A DNA stretch of 64,000 bases from Amycolatopsis mongoliensis (GCF_030285665.1 NZ_CP127295.1:8556001-8620000), one strand, 5' to 3'. Shown: positions 34,053 to 44,167, counted from the stretch's first letter. The notes: generated from the letters alone by a model not told the origin. A program made the numbers and translations.

Positions 34053-35489
34053 TCAGCACAGCACGCGTTCGCCGTCTTCCGGGACCACCGCGCACCAGCC
34101 GGCCTCCGCGTGCAGGGCCTTCGCCAGCGCGTGCGACGGCTCGGGCTCCCCCTCGACGACGAACGCCGTCTCGGGAGGAGGCGTCGCGATCGCCCACTCC
34201 AGCACCTCCGCCGGCCCGGCGAACTCGCCGGTGCTCCCCAGCGCGGTCACCTCGGCCCGCACCGGCACGTACCGGCCGTGGATCTTGAGCTGGCGGGCCC
34301 CGCTCGCGAGCTGCGCCGCGCGGGTGCCCGGCGCCGGGCGGCCCAGCAGGGCGACTCCGGTGCGGGGGTCCGGCAGCAGCGCGGCCAGGTGCGGCAGCAC
34401 GCGGCCGGAGTCCGCCGTCTCGAGGCCGGCCACGATGATCGACGGCCGGTCGGGAACCTGCTCGACCAGCTCCGCGGGAACGCGGACGCGTCCGCCACGG
34501 TGCAGCTCGTGCCAGTGTTCGCGCTCGGCGCGCTGGTGGACTTCGACGGCCGAGAGACCGGCGGGGCTGTCCAGTACCACCGGCGTCGCCGGGATCTCCC
34601 CGGCGGCCGCCAGCTCGGCCAGCATGGTCAGCAGCCCCTCGCCCCCGGCCGCGGCCGCCGGGACGAGGACGTGGCCACCGCGGTTCACCGCCCGGCGCAC
34701 CGCCGCGGCGAACCGGCCGGCCAGGTGGCCGTCGCCGGGCGGGGGCGGTGCGGCCAGCACCAGGGCGTCGGACCGCGGCCGCGGATCGGGCGGGCGCAGC
34801 CGCGGGTGCTCCGCCGCGCCGAGCGGGCCGGCGAACACCACCGAACGGCCGCCGGCCCGGATCCGCACCCAGGCCGCTCCGAGCCGGCCGCCGGCGCGGC
34901 CGAACTCGAACTCGGCACCGTCGAGCTGCTGCAACGTGCCGTATTCGACCGGCCGCACCAGGGCGACCGCCCGGGGAACGTCCTCCGGCCGGAAAGGCGG
35001 CACGGCCGGGCCGGGGCCGGCCCAGCCGCCCGCCTCGGCGGCGAGCGCGTCCTCGGCGAACTGCTTGGCGGCGTCGGACAACACGATCGGGAGCAGTGCG
35101 GCGGTTCCCGGTGTCGCGAACACCGGCCCGTACCAGCCTTCGGCGGCCAGCTGCGGCAGGAACCCCGCGTGCCCGAGGTCGGCGCTCGGCAGGATCACCG
35201 CGCCGGCCGCGTGCAGCTCGTCCGGGCAGGGCGAGAAGTTGCGCCGCCACAACGCGTCCGGACCGGCGAACAGCCCGCAGCCGACCAGGACGCGGATGCC
35301 GGGCAGCTCGAGGAGGTGGCGGGCGCCGGTCGCCCCGCCGAGGAAGGTCAGTGCGGGGTCGAGGTGCGACAACGGACGGTGACCGGTCACGTGGAGCGTC
35401 CCCGGCCACGGGCTGGTGCGGTAGCGCGCGGACGCCCGGCGGGCGGCGCTGAGCGCGGCGGCCCGGGATCCCTGGTGGGTAGCGGACAT
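34053..35489 (-). CDS. MBL / beta-CASP-like protein with degenerate metal site
   Basis: Predicted 478 aa with the outline of an RNA-processing metallo-beta-lactamase/beta-CASP protein (Ysh1/TTHA0252 type): an N-terminal MBL core, an inserted beta-CASP region, and a C-terminal QLKIHGRYVPVRAEVTALG segment matching the RMMBL motif. The family's HxHxDH is replaced by SADLGH at residues 101-106, so zinc binding and nuclease activity are probably lost. ATG 35489, 17 bases after the permease stop. Last gene of the Acg-ppsA-ABC operon. It may bind RNA without cutting it. Confidence 0.75.
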   Translation of the reverse strand: MSATHQGSRAAALSAARRASARYRTSPWPGTLHVTGHRPLSHLDPALTFLGGATGARHLLELPGIRVLVGCGLFAGPDALWRRNFSPCPDELHAAGAVILPSADLGHAGFLPQLAAEGWYGPVFATPGTAALLPIVLSDAAKQFAEDALAAEAGGWAGPGPAVPPFRPEDVPRAVALVRPVEYGTLQQLDGAEFEFGRAGGRLGAAWVRIRAGGRSVVFAGPLGAAEHPRLRPPDPRPRSDALVLAAPPPPGDGHLAGRFAAAVRRAVNRGGHVLVPAAAAGGEGLLTMLAELAAAGEIPATPVVLDSPAGLSAVEVHQRAEREHWHELHRGGRVRVPAELVEQVPDRPSIIVAGLETADSGRVLPHLAALLPDPRTGVALLGRPAPGTRAAQLASGARQLKIHGRYVPVRAEVTALGSTGEFAGPAEVLEWAIATPPPETAFVVEGEPEPSHALAKALHAEAGWCAVVPEDGERVLC

Positions 35490-35506
35490 CGTTCCTTCCC
35501 TTCGCC

Positions 35507-37096
35507 TCAGCCGGCGACGTCACGCCGCCGGAACCCCGCCACGGCCGCCGCGACCAGCACCGCGCCCAGCGCGGTCAGCCAGAGCAGCGGGGCGGCCTGG
35601 ACGGCCGCGCCCGGCAGCTTCGGCGAGTGGGTGAACGGCGACAGGTCGAGCACCCACTGGTCCAGCTTCAGCAACGTGCCGAACTCGCCGAGCAGCAGGA
35701 ACGTGGTCAACGCGATCCAGGCAACCGCGACCGCCCGCGCCACGAAGCCGAACAGCGCCGCCGCGATCCCGGCGAGCACCCAGACGGCGGGCAGCTGGGC
35801 CAGCGCGGCGCCGACCAGCCGGGTGATCTCGGTGCCGGGCGAGCCGAGGCGGATCCCGTACGCCAGCCCGGCCATGACACCCAACGACGTCAAGAGCAGC
35901 ACCGGCGCGGCCGTGGCGAGCAGCAGGTACCCCGCCAGCAGGTGGCGGCGGTCGAGCGCGGTGGCCAGCAGCGGTTCGACCCGCAGCGCCCGCTCCTCGC
36001 TCCGCAGGTGGACCAGGACGGTGATCGCGTAGGCCGCGGTGATCACCCCCGCCATCGCGAACTCGGCGGCGAGGAAGGCGTTCTCGAGGGCCTGTTCCCC
36101 GCCGAGTGCGGTGATCAGCGCCCGGGCACCGTCGCTGTCGAGCATCTTCCCGACGTTGCCCGCGAGACCGCCGAGGACGAGTCCGATCAGGACGTACCCG
36201 GCCAGCCAGGCGGCCAGGTTCGCGCGGTTGAGCCGCCACACCAGGCCCCACGCACCGCGCAGGGAGCCTTCGGCGTGCGCCGGGCCCGCCCGGTCCGGCA
36301 GCAGCCCGGCGTCGATGTCGCGGACGCGGGCCAGCGCGACCGCCACGGCGAGCAGCGCGGCGGCGGCGAGCGGCGGGACGACCAGGACCCACCAGACGTC
36401 CCCGGCGTAGGGCCGGACCTGCTCGGTCCACCCGATCGGCGACGCCCACGTCAGCCACTTCGGGCCGGCGGAGTCGCCCACCGCCCGCAGGAAGTACGCC
36501 GCGAGCAGCGCGACGACGGCCAGGCCCGAAGCGGCTCGCGCGCTCTTGGTCAGCTGGGCGGTCACCGCGGCGACCCCGCCGAAGACCAGGCCGGCGCCCG
36601 CCCAGCCGAGACCGAACGCCAGCGAACCCGCCACCGGCAGACCCGCCGCCGCGAGCCCCATGCCGCTGAAGAGACCGATGACCAGGCTCGACACCGACGT
36701 CACCACGACACCCGCCGCCAAGCCGGCGAAGCGGCCGACCACGGCGGAGCCCAGCAGCTCGCGCCGGCCGGCCTCCTCCTCGGCCCGGGTGTGCCGGACG
36801 ACGGTGAAGATCATCAGCAGCGAGATCAGGGCCGCGCCGAACGCGGTCAGCTTGAACACCGCGGTCGCCCCCAGCGTCGGTGCGTGGACCGGGCCGTAGA
36901 GCGCGACCAGGGCCGGGACCGAGTTGATGCTGTCGGTCGCGGCCCGCTGGTCTCCGGCGGCCGGGTAGACCGCGGCGGTCGCCGCGGCGGCGGACGCCGC
37001 GACGAAGGTGAACACCGCGGCCCACACCGGCAGCCGGACCCGGTCCCGGCGCAGCGCCAGCCGGACCAGCGCGCCGGTCCCGGTGAGCGAGTTCAC
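35507..37096 (-). CDS. ABC-2 exporter permease (large, fused form)
   Basis: Predicted 529 aa membrane protein with about twelve hydrophobic segments, i.e. two six-helix halves in one chain, of the tetronasin/polyketide-resistance type. The Glu-rich [17 protein letters not shown] in the first half and [17 protein letters not shown] in the second are the matching cytoplasmic loops. GTG 37096 overlaps the ATPase stop (GTGA). Works with the upstream ATPase as an exporter; substrate unknown. Confidence 0.87.
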   Translation of the reverse strand: MNSLTGTGALVRLALRRDRVRLPVWAAVFTFVAASAAAATAAVYPAAGDQRAATDSINSVPALVALYGPVHAPTLGATAVFKLTAFGAALISLLMIFTVVRHTRAEEEAGRRELLGSAVVGRFAGLAAGVVVTSVSSLVIGLFSGMGLAAAGLPVAGSLAFGLGWAGAGLVFGGVAAVTAQLTKSARAASGLAVVALLAAYFLRAVGDSAGPKWLTWASPIGWTEQVRPYAGDVWWVLVVPPLAAAALLAVAVALARVRDIDAGLLPDRAGPAHAEGSLRGAWGLVWRLNRANLAAWLAGYVLIGLVLGGLAGNVGKMLDSDGARALITALGGEQALENAFLAAEFAMAGVITAAYAITVLVHLRSEERALRVEPLLATALDRRHLLAGYLLLATAAPVLLLTSLGVMAGLAYGIRLGSPGTEITRLVGAALAQLPAVWVLAGIAAALFGFVARAVAVAWIALTTFLLLGEFGTLLKLDQWVLDLSPFTHSPKLPGAAVQAAPLLWLTALGAVLVAAAVAGFRRRDVAG

Positions 37097-38001
37097 GCCG
37101 GCACCGCCGTCCGGTCCGGTTGGGCCCGGTAGTGGCGCAGGAACAGCTCTTCCAGGGTGGGCGGGTTGCTGGTGAGGCTCCGGACCCCGGTGTGGCTCAG
37201 GAACCCCAGCACGGCCGCCAGCTCCGCGTTGTCGACGGTCAGCCGCACCTGGTCGCCGTCGACGGTGCAGTCGTGCACCCCCGGCAGGTGCGCCAGCCCG
37301 TCCACGGCCCCGGCCAGCCGGGCGGTGATCGTCGTCCGGGTCAGGTGGCGGAGCTCGTCGAGGCTGCCGGAATCCACCAGCCGGCCGCCGCGGATGATGC
37401 TGACGCGGTCGCACAGCGCCTCCGCCTCGGAGAGGATGTGGCTCGACAGCAGGATGGTGCGGCCCCGGCCGCGCTCCTCGCGGACGCACTCCCGGAAGAC
37501 CTCCTCCATCAACGGGTCGAGCCCGGCGGTGGGCTCGTCGAGCAGCAGCAGCTCGACGTCCGAGGAGAGCGCCGCCACGACGGCGACCTTCTGCCGGTTG
37601 CCCTTGGAGTACGCACGGCCCTTGATCCGCGGGTCGAGCTCGAAGCGATCGAGATACCGCCGGCGGCGCTCCGGGTCCAGCCCGCCACGCAGGCGGCCGA
37701 GCAGGTCGATGACCTCGCCGCCGGTGAGGTTCGGCCACAGCGAAACCTCACCGGGGACGTAGGCCAGCCGCCGGTGCAGCTCGACCGCGTCCCGCCACGG
37801 GTCGCCGCCGAGCAGCCGCATCTCGCCGGCGTCGGCACGCAACAGGCCCAGCAGCAACCGCAGCGTGGTGGTCTTCCCGGCGCCGTTCGGCCCGAGGAAG
37901 CCGTGCACCTCTCCGGTTTCCACGGTCAGGTCGAGGCCGTCCAGCGCCGTCGTCCGGCCGAACCGCTTGCGCAGCCCGGTGATCTCGATCGCGGCGGTCA
38001 T
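37093..38001 (-). CDS. ABC exporter ATP-binding protein
   Basis: Predicted 302 aa. Walker [13 protein letters not shown], variant signature [16 protein letters not shown] (the SKGN form typical of this resistance-type family), Walker [15 protein letters not shown]-loop SSHILSEAE. The C-terminal domain of about 85 residues is usual. ATG 38001 overlaps the ppsA stop (ATGA), so it is coupled to PEP synthase, an unusual pairing. Confidence 0.9.
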   Translation of the reverse strand: MTAAIEITGLRKRFGRTTALDGLDLTVETGEVHGFLGPNGAGKTTTLRLLLGLLRADAGEMRLLGGDPWRDAVELHRRLAYVPGEVSLWPNLTGGEVIDLLGRLRGGLDPERRRRYLDRFELDPRIKGRAYSKGNRQKVAVVAALSSDVELLLLDEPTAGLDPLMEEVFRECVREERGRGRTILLSSHILSEAEALCDRVSIIRGGRLVDSGSLDELRHLTRTTITARLAGAVDGLAHLPGVHDCTVDGDQVRLTVDNAELAAVLGFLSHTGVRSLTSNPPTLEELFLRHYRAQPDRTAVPA

Positions 38002-40241
38002 CGCGTGCTCTCCAGCAGGATCCGGCGCTCGGCCGAGGCGATGGCCGCGCGGGACGGCCCGAGGACGTCCGGGTTGACCGAGATCGAGGTGATGCCGAAG
38101 CGCACCAGGTGCTCGGCGAAGCCCGGCTTGGTCGAGGGCGCCTGACCGCACAGCGACGAGGTGATGTTGCGGTGCCGGGCGATGCGGACGATCTTCTCGA
38201 TGGCGTCGAGCACCGCCGGGTCGGCCTCGTCGAACAGCTCCGCGCACTGCGCCGAGTCGCGGTCGACGCCGAGCATCAGCTGGGTGAGGTCGTTGCTGCC
38301 GATGGAGACGCCGTCGATGCCCATCCCGGCGTACTCGGGCAGCCAGTGCACGACCGACGGGACCTCGGCCATGATCCAGCGGTGCAGGCCGCGCTGGCGG
38401 CCGAGCGGGCTGGCGTCGACCAGTTCGAGGCACTCCTCCAGCTCCCACTTGGTGCGGACGAACGGGATCATCAGGTGCAGGTTCGGCGTCTGCTCCCGGA
38501 CGCGGGCCAGCGTCTCGAGCTCCAGGGCGAACAGGTCGCGCTCGCGGACGTAGCGGTAGCAGCCGCGGTAGCCGATCATCGGGTTGCTCTCGACGGGCTC
38601 GAACGCCTCGCCGCCGGCCAGGCCCCGGAACTCGTTGGTGCGCAGGTCGGTCGCGCGGTAGACGACCGGGCGGGTGCCGAACGGCCGGGTGATCTTCAGC
38701 AGCGACTCCGCCATGTTGTCCACAAAGGACCGCTCCTCGCCCTTGGCGAGCAGGTCCCGCGGGTGGCGGCCACCGAGCGCCTCGGTCAGCAGGAACTCCG
38801 CGCGCAGCAGCCCGACGCCGTCGACCGCCTGGGCGGCGACCTCTTCGGCGTGGTCGGGCATCGCGAGGTTGACGTACAGCTTGGTGCCGATGGCTTCCGG
38901 CGCCACCGGAGCGGTGACCGGCTCGGTGTGCGCCGGCGCCTTCTTGATCGCTCCGGCGTGCACCTCGCCCTTGGTGCCGTCGACGGTGACCAGGCTGCGG
39001 TCGGCCAGGACGCGGGTCGCGTCCCCGGTGCCGACGACGCACGGCACCCCCAGCTCGCGGGCGACCACGGCGGCGTGGCAGGTCATCCCGCCGCCGTCGG
39101 TGACCACGGCGGCGGCCCGGCGCATGGCCGGCACCCAGTCCGGGTTGGTCATCGGCGCGACGAGCACCTCGCCGTCCCGCAGGTGTTTCGCCTCGACCGG
39201 GTCGTGCAGCACGCGCACCGCGCCGCTGCCCTCACCCGGCGACGCCGCGAGCCCCGTGACGAGGGCTTCGGTCGTCACCGCCGTCACCGGCGGCAGCGTG
39301 GTGATCGGGCGCGACTGGACCAGGAAGACCTCGTCGTCGGCGATGGCGAACTCGATGTCCTGCGGCACGGCGTAGTGCTCCTCGACCCGCGTCGCCATCC
39401 GCGCCAGTTCCAGCACCAGGGTGTCGCTCAGGACGCGGCGGCCGCCCGCCGGCTCAGGCAGCTCGATCGTGACGTCCCCGCCCCCGGCCTCGGCGACGAT
39501 CTTGTGGGTCTGCTTGCCGACCCGGACCGAGTGGATGAGCAGATCCTTCTTGCCGACGACGTAGGTGTCCGGCTCGACGGCCCCGCTGACGATCGCTTCG
39601 CCCTGGCCGAACACGGCTTCGATGACGACGCGGTCGAGGTTGCCGGTCCGCGGGTCGGCGGTGAAGATCACGCCGGAGCGCTCCGACTGGATCATGCGCT
39701 GGACGACGACCGCGATCGCCGGCTCACCGGTGAACCCGCGGCTGGCGCGGTAGCTGACCACCCGCGGGCTGAACAGCGAGGTCCAGCAGTCGACGACGTG
39801 CTCGGCCACCGCGTGGTCACCCCAGATGTTCGTGTAGGTGGCGTTCATCCCCGCGAAGGAGGCCTCGGCGCCGTCCTCCCCCGTCGCCGACGACCGGATC
39901 GCCACCGGCGTGGAGGTGCCCAGGCCCCGGTAGGCCTCGGCGATCTCGTCCCGCAGTTCACCGGTGAGCCCGGCGAGGCGGACGAGGTCGCGCATCCGGT
40001 CGCACTGCTCGGCCAGCCCCGCGGTGTCGTCGACGTTGGCCACGGCCTTGGCGTGCAGGTCGGCCAGTTCGGCGCGGACGCCGGCGTGCTCGAGCGCGGC
40101 CCAGTAGCCGTCGCGGGAGATCACGAAGCCGCCCGGCACGGTGAAGCCGGCGGAAATCAGCTCGCCGAGGTTGGCTCCCTTGCCGCCGACGGTCTCGTCG
40201 TCGGAGAGGCGGATCTCGGCCAGGTCGCGTACGTAGGTCAT
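37998..40241 (-). CDS. ppsA: Phosphoenolpyruvate synthase
   Basis: Predicted 747 aa with three domains in order: ATP-grasp PPDK_N ([34 protein letters not shown]), the phosphohistidine swivelling domain ([15 protein letters not shown], His at about residue 388), and the PEP-binding TIM barrel ([29 protein letters not shown]). It converts pyruvate and ATP to PEP, AMP and phosphate for gluconeogenesis. ATG 40241 with AGGAGGACTCCG upstream, overlapping the Acg stop. Part of a five-gene operon headed by Acg. Slightly short for the family (about 790) but all motifs are present. Confidence 0.93.
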   Translation of the reverse strand: MTYVRDLAEIRLSDDETVGGKGANLGELISAGFTVPGGFVISRDGYWAALEHAGVRAELADLHAKAVANVDDTAGLAEQCDRMRDLVRLAGLTGELRDEIAEAYRGLGTSTPVAIRSSATGEDGAEASFAGMNATYTNIWGDHAVAEHVVDCWTSLFSPRVVSYRASRGFTGEPAIAVVVQRMIQSERSGVIFTADPRTGNLDRVVIEAVFGQGEAIVSGAVEPDTYVVGKKDLLIHSVRVGKQTHKIVAEAGGGDVTIELPEPAGGRRVLSDTLVLELARMATRVEEHYAVPQDIEFAIADDEVFLVQSRPITTLPPVTAVTTEALVTGLAASPGEGSGAVRVLHDPVEAKHLRDGEVLVAPMTNPDWVPAMRRAAAVVTDGGGMTCHAAVVARELGVPCVVGTGDATRVLADRSLVTVDGTKGEVHAGAIKKAPAHTEPVTAPVAPEAIGTKLYVNLAMPDHAEEVAAQAVDGVGLLRAEFLLTEALGGRHPRDLLAKGEERSFVDNMAESLLKITRPFGTRPVVYRATDLRTNEFRGLAGGEAFEPVESNPMIGYRGCYRYVRERDLFALELETLARVREQTPNLHLMIPFVRTKWELEECLELVDASPLGRQRGLHRWIMAEVPSVVHWLPEYAGMGIDGVSIGSNDLTQLMLGVDRDSAQCAELFDEADPAVLDAIEKIVRIARHRNITSSLCGQAPSTKPGFAEHLVRFGITSISVNPDVLGPSRAAIASAERRILLESTR

Positions 40242-41221
40242 CGGAGTCCTCCTGAGGGTCCGTCGGGGAACAGTTCGCCGAGCGGCAGCCGCGGCGAGGG
40301 GGCGGCCGGAACCGCGGGGTAGCCGAACCGGAAGATCGCCTGCGGTATGCCTGGCAGGGCCAGCTCGGAGACGAGCCGCGCCCGGAAGCCCGTCAGGTGC
40401 AGGGGCTGGGTGAGCACCGAGCCGACGAGCGCTTTCGCCGTCGCCGTCAGCCAGACGCGCTGCAACGCGGCGCCGGCGGCCAGGTGGTCGGCGCGGGTGT
40501 CGCCGTCGGTGCAGAGGAAGAGCAGGTTCTCCTCGGCCAGCCGCTCGGCGAGCACGACGTCGTCGGGCACCGGGGTGCCGCGGCGAACCAGGCCGGCCGC
40601 CGGCGGGATCTCGGCGCTCAACGCGTCTTCGGGGACGCCGTCGCCGATCGCTTCCCGGCCGTGGGTGTGCGCGGTCCACAAATCCAGCTCACGCTGGTAG
40701 CCGCGGTCCTCGCGCAGGACGCGCGTGGCGAACCCGAGCAGCTGGGCCAGTCTGTCGAGGCGACCGGGCGCGACGACGCGCACGCCGGTCGTCTCGCCGG
40801 CGGCGATCAACGCGGCGTGCACGGCTGCCGGCACCCGGCCGTGGTAGAAGCGGTGCCGGTGGCTGCGGCGGCGGCCGATGGCCCGGTACAGCGCGAAGTC
40901 CCGGGCGGAGGCCGCGCGCGGGCGGCCGATCGTCACCGTGGCCACGACGTCGTCGTGGAGCTCGACGTGGCAGTCGCGCCCGAGCACCCGCACCGCGAGC
41001 TCGAGGTTGGTGAGGGCGGCACCGCAGGACAGCAGGCGGTCGCGGCCCCGTGGGTCGTGCCGGCTCAGCTCGACGTCCCGGCGCTCCAGCAGGTCCACCT
41101 CCGTCCCGCGGACGAGCAGCTGCCACGGCTGGCTGTTGTGCACCGAGGGCGCACGGCTCACCGCGCGGGCGAGCGCGCCGATCTGCTCGTGGGTCAGGCC
41201 TGCCGGTGCTGCGGCGGTCAT
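40238..41221 (-). CDS. Acg-family nitroreductase-like protein
   Basis: Predicted 327 aa. SRAPSVHNSQPWQL at about residues 22-35 is the family motif; GSVLTQPLHLTGFRARLV the second block. ATG 41221 is chosen because GGGAG lies 8 bases upstream; GTG 41230 is too near that site. Heads the operon with ppsA, an ABC exporter and the MBL-like gene; a DosR-like box lies about 80 bases upstream, shared with the divergent USP. Confidence 0.9.
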   Translation of the reverse strand: MTAAAPAGLTHEQIGALARAVSRAPSVHNSQPWQLLVRGTEVDLLERRDVELSRHDPRGRDRLLSCGAALTNLELAVRVLGRDCHVELHDDVVATVTIGRPRAASARDFALYRAIGRRRSHRHRFYHGRVPAAVHAALIAAGETTGVRVVAPGRLDRLAQLLGFATRVLREDRGYQRELDLWTAHTHGREAIGDGVPEDALSAEIPPAAGLVRRGTPVPDDVVLAERLAEENLLFLCTDGDTRADHLAAGAALQRVWLTATAKALVGSVLTQPLHLTGFRARLVSELALPGIPQAIFRFGYPAVPAAPSPRLPLGELFPDGPSGGLR

Positions 41222-41294
41222 CGTGGTCACTCCCGTACGCGGAGTCGGGCGCCCCGCCGCCAGTCATGGTGGCCCCGCCGCCGATGCGGGCACC

Positions 41295-41310
41295 GGAGCA
41301 CAAAGTCCCC
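41295..41310. promoter_or_regulatory. Candidate DosR-like box, Acg operon and USP
   Basis: GGAGCACAAAGTCCCC has a strong right half. It lies about 80 bases from the Acg start (41221) and 95 from the USP start (41397). A second partial site GGAATTCGGCCCC is at 41320-41332. Confidence 0.5.
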
Positions 41311-41396
41311 TGCTCCAGCGGAATTCGGCCCCTACCGGCCACGTCGGCCGCGAGCGCACGATCGCGGTGAACACCGAAGAGAAGGAGAGACCTGCC

Positions 41397-41861
41397 ATGA
41401 CTTCGCCGAAACCGCGCACGGGCCGCGTGATCGTCGTCGGCACCGACGGCACCCCCCGCGGCGACGCGGCCTTGAGGTGGGCGCTCGACGTGGGCGCGCA
41501 CGCCGGGGACGTCGTCCGCGCCATCCTCGTCCGGCCCCGGGACACGCTGCTGCCCGGGACGTCCTTCGCCATCCAGCCGCACGGCCGCGTGCCGGAAGCC
41601 GGCTATTCCCTCGACGACCACATCGCCGGCCTGGGTGTCGAGACGGAGGCCACGGTCGAGACGCGCACGGTCCACGGTGACCCGGCGACCGAGCTGGTGA
41701 CCGCCTCGGCGGACGCGGACCTGCTGGTCCTCGGCACCCACCGCGGCGGCGCGGTGACGGACCTGGTGCTGGGCAGTGTCGGGCGCGAGTGCGTCCGGTT
41801 CTCCCGCTGCCCGGTCGTGGTCATCACGCCCGAGGCCGCCCACCGGCTCGCGCCGGCCTGA
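41397..41861 (+). CDS. Universal stress protein, single domain, altered ATP loop
   Basis: Predicted 154 aa. VIVVGTDGTPRGDAALRWAL opens the fold. The usual G-2x-G-9x-G-S loop is GTHRGGAVTDLVLGS, where Arg stands in the second Gly position, so ATP binding may be altered. ATG 41397 follows GAAGGAGAGACCTGCC. Single-gene unit divergent from the Acg-ppsA operon. Confidence 0.85.
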   Translation: MTSPKPRTGRVIVVGTDGTPRGDAALRWALDVGAHAGDVVRAILVRPRDTLLPGTSFAIQPHGRVPEAGYSLDDHIAGLGVETEATVETRTVHGDPATELVTASADADLLVLGTHRGGAVTDLVLGSVGRECVRFSRCPVVVITPEAAHRLAPA

Positions 41862-41936
41862 GGAGCGCCGGATCGACCGCCGGGATTCCCCTCGCGCCGC
41901 GGGAATCCCGGCGGCGGCCGTTCGTGCCGACGGAAG

Positions 41937-42677
41937 TCAGGACTTTCCTCGCTTGCGAGTGGCGAAGCCGACCAGCAGCAGCGCTTGCGGAATTCCGGGC
42001 AGCAACGACTCTTCGGCGTGGCGCGCCCGCTCGCCCGGTGCCAGGAGCGGCAGCGGCACCGGCCGGGACGCGAACCCGCGGACCGCCGCCGCCAAGCGGG
42101 TCGTGTGGAGGGCCGCGCCGGCCAGGACGTGGTGGCGGCGGCTGTCGCCGGGGGTGGTGATCAGCAGGGGCGACTGCCCGGTGAGGTCGGCGCCGAGCTG
42201 CTTGAGCGTCGGTGCCCATTCCGGGCGGACGAGCCGGACGGTGGTGTCCGGCCAGAAGTCGTCCGCCGCCAGCGCACCGAGCACGGCGAGACTGACCGGG
42301 CGCAGCGGCGGGCTCGCCGGTGGCTCGTCGAGCTTCCGCAACGAGACGTACCGCGCCCACTCCGCACTCGCCGGGGTCCGGGCGGCACCGGCACGGACCA
42401 CGGCGACGACGTCCGGCCGGTCCGGGTCGGCCGGGAACGTCACCACGGGTTCCCGGCCGAGCACGCGCAGGACGGTCCAGGCGGTGGAGACGGCCGCGCC
42501 GCAGTCGAGCAGGCGCGCGGCGCCGCCCCGGTCGCGGCGGCCGCCGGACAGCTGCTCCGCGACCACGATCTCGTCGGGCCGGACCTCGACCACGCAGTGG
42601 GTGGGGCCCAGCCGCACCAGCGCGTCGCCGAGGACGGCGCGGGAGGACTGGTCCCACCGGAACCCGGGAGCGATCAT
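41937..42677 (-). CDS. Truncated Acg-like protein lacking the FMN motif
   Basis: Predicted 246 aa, about 80 residues shorter than the other Acg copies. The middle (RLLDCGAAVSTAWTVLRVLG, compare the GAALxNLxLAxRxLG of full-length copies) and the C terminus (LLPGIPQALLLVGFATR) align with the family, but the APSVHNTQPW motif is absent and the N terminus starts MIAPGFRWDQS. It probably cannot bind FMN and may be a structural or regulatory paralogue. Its ATG overlaps the stop of the Cys-rich gene (ATGA). Last gene of the hsp20-ACD-ackA run. Confidence 0.7.
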   Translation of the reverse strand: MIAPGFRWDQSSRAVLGDALVRLGPTHCVVEVRPDEIVVAEQLSGGRRDRGGAARLLDCGAAVSTAWTVLRVLGREPVVTFPADPDRPDVVAVVRAGAARTPASAEWARYVSLRKLDEPPASPPLRPVSLAVLGALAADDFWPDTTVRLVRPEWAPTLKQLGADLTGQSPLLITTPGDSRRHHVLAGAALHTTRLAAAVRGFASRPVPLPLLAPGERARHAEESLLPGIPQALLLVGFATRKRGKS

Positions 42678-43063
42678 CTGCCGACGCCGAGGTGTCTGCC
42701 GGCGGCCCGGCAGGTGGCCAGCAGCCCGTCGACGTCGATCACCGTGACGCGGTTCTCCAGGCCGGGCGGCACCTCGGCCCGCACGTCCGGGTCCGGGGAG
42801 ACCAGCGCGACCGGCACGTTGTCCCGGATCCCGCAGACCACCCCGTACTCACGGGCGGTCAGTTCGGGGCCCTGGCCGCGGACGTCGACGACCAGGTCCG
42901 GCTGGGCGAACGGTTCGTCCAGCGGGCACCGGCCACCGGGCGCGAGGGCGCGGCAGAGCCCGGCGCGGCTGTGGCACCGGCTGACCAGGCAGCCGGCGTC
43001 GCGCAGGGGCTGGACGAGGAAGTCGGCGTCCCCGAAGGACGCCTCGGTCAGCAGGACGTGCAT
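42674..43063 (-). CDS. Unknown Cys-rich protein with receiver-like fold
   Basis: Predicted 129 aa. The pattern of short strands and helices (MHVLLTEASF start, DLVVDVRG, VPVALVSPDPDV) recalls a response-regulator receiver, but no phosphoacceptor triad is seen. It has six Cys at about residues 25, 30, 37, 46, 77 and 118, four of them in a C-4x-C-6x-C-8x-C cluster with an adjacent His, which could bind metal or undergo redox change. I recognise no named family. It lies 3 bases after acetate kinase and overlaps the truncated Acg gene, so it is likely co-expressed with them. Confidence 0.65.
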   Translation of the reverse strand: MHVLLTEASFGDADFLVQPLRDAGCLVSRCHSRAGLCRALAPGGRCPLDEPFAQPDLVVDVRGQGPELTAREYGVVCGIRDNVPVALVSPDPDVRAEVPPGLENRVTVIDVDGLLATCRAAGRHLGVGR

Positions 43064-43066
43064 GAC

Positions 43067-44152
43067 TCACCTCACGGTCACTCGGGCAAGCGCTTCTTCG
43101 GCGCCGCGGGCCAGCTCCAGGTCTTCCCGGGGCAGGACGATCAAGGCGGGCACGGGCGAGTCCGCCGCGGTGACGATCCGGTCGACGTCGGTGTGCGGGA
43201 CGTCGGCGGCGTGCAGCCCGAGCACTGTCAGTCCACTGAGGACGGACGTGATCACGTCCGGCTGGTGCTCGGCGACCCCGCCGGTGAACACCAGCGCGTC
43301 CAGCCGCGACAGGCTCGTCGCGGCCGCGCCGATCTCGCGGCGCAGCCGGTGCCGGTAGACCTCGAGCGCGACTTCGGCGTCGCGCTCCCCGCGGTTCGCC
43401 GCGGCCAGCACCCGGCGCAGGTCGCCGTTGGTGCCGGTCATCCCGGCCAGCCCGGACCGGTGGAACAGCGCGTCGGCCATCTCGGCCGGGCTCATCGGCG
43501 CCGTCTGCATCACGTGCAGCAGCAGGCCCGGGTCGACCGAACCGGACCGGGTCGCCATCATGGCGCCCTCCAACGGGGTGAAGCCCATGCTGGTGTCGAC
43601 GCCGTGGCCGTCGCGGATCGCGGTCACCGACACCCCGGCCCCGACGTGGGCGCAGACGATCTGCAGCTCCTCCGGCGTCCGGCCGAGCAGTTCCCCGGTG
43701 CGCCGCAACGCGTGCTCACAGGAGAGACCGTGGAAACCGTAGCGGCGCAAGCGGTTCTGCGCGGTCCACGCCCGCGGCAGCGGGTAGCGGGCCGCCGCTT
43801 CGGGCATCCGGGCGTGGAAAGCGGTGTCGAAGCAGGCCACCACCGGCACGTCCGGCAGCAGGCGCCGGACCTCCCGGGCGACCGTCAGCGCCAACGGCTG
43901 GTGGTTCGGCGCGAGCGAGGTGAGCCGTTCGAGGTTCGCCAGCAGCGCGTCGTCCACCCGCGCGGGCGCCTTCTGCGAGCCGCCGTGGACGAAGCGGATG
44001 GCGATGGCGTCCACATCGGACCAGCGGCGGACCGCCTGGGCGACCGCACCGGGGTCGGCCAGGTCCCACGCCGTCCAGCCGACGGCGGTGCCGTCGGCGA
44101 CGAGCGAGACCTTCATGCTCGACGAGCCCGGGTTCAGGGTCAGGACACGCAC
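43067..44152 (-). CDS. ackA: Acetate kinase
   Basis: Predicted 361 aa of the acetokinase family. N-terminal phosphate motif LNPGSSSMKVSL, central HVGAGVSVTAIRDGHGVDTSMG and GLAGMTGTNGDLRRV, C-terminal VFTGGVAEHQPDV. It makes ATP and acetate from acetyl phosphate. About 35 residues shorter than E. coli AckA but with all blocks. GTG 44152 is preceded by GGAGGAAAGCC. No phosphotransacetylase gene is adjacent; the phosphoketolase at 60737 can supply acetyl phosphate directly. Downstream of the GNAT-ACD gene by 15 bases. Confidence 0.92.
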   Translation of the reverse strand: MRVLTLNPGSSSMKVSLVADGTAVGWTAWDLADPGAVAQAVRRWSDVDAIAIRFVHGGSQKAPARVDDALLANLERLTSLAPNHQPLALTVAREVRRLLPDVPVVACFDTAFHARMPEAAARYPLPRAWTAQNRLRRYGFHGLSCEHALRRTGELLGRTPEELQIVCAHVGAGVSVTAIRDGHGVDTSMGFTPLEGAMMATRSGSVDPGLLLHVMQTAPMSPAEMADALFHRSGLAGMTGTNGDLRRVLAAANRGERDAEVALEVYRHRLRREIGAAATSLSRLDALVFTGGVAEHQPDVITSVLSGLTVLGLHAADVPHTDVDRIVTAADSPVPALIVLPREDLELARGAEEALARVTVR

Positions 44153-44167
44153 GGCTTTCCTCCGGTT

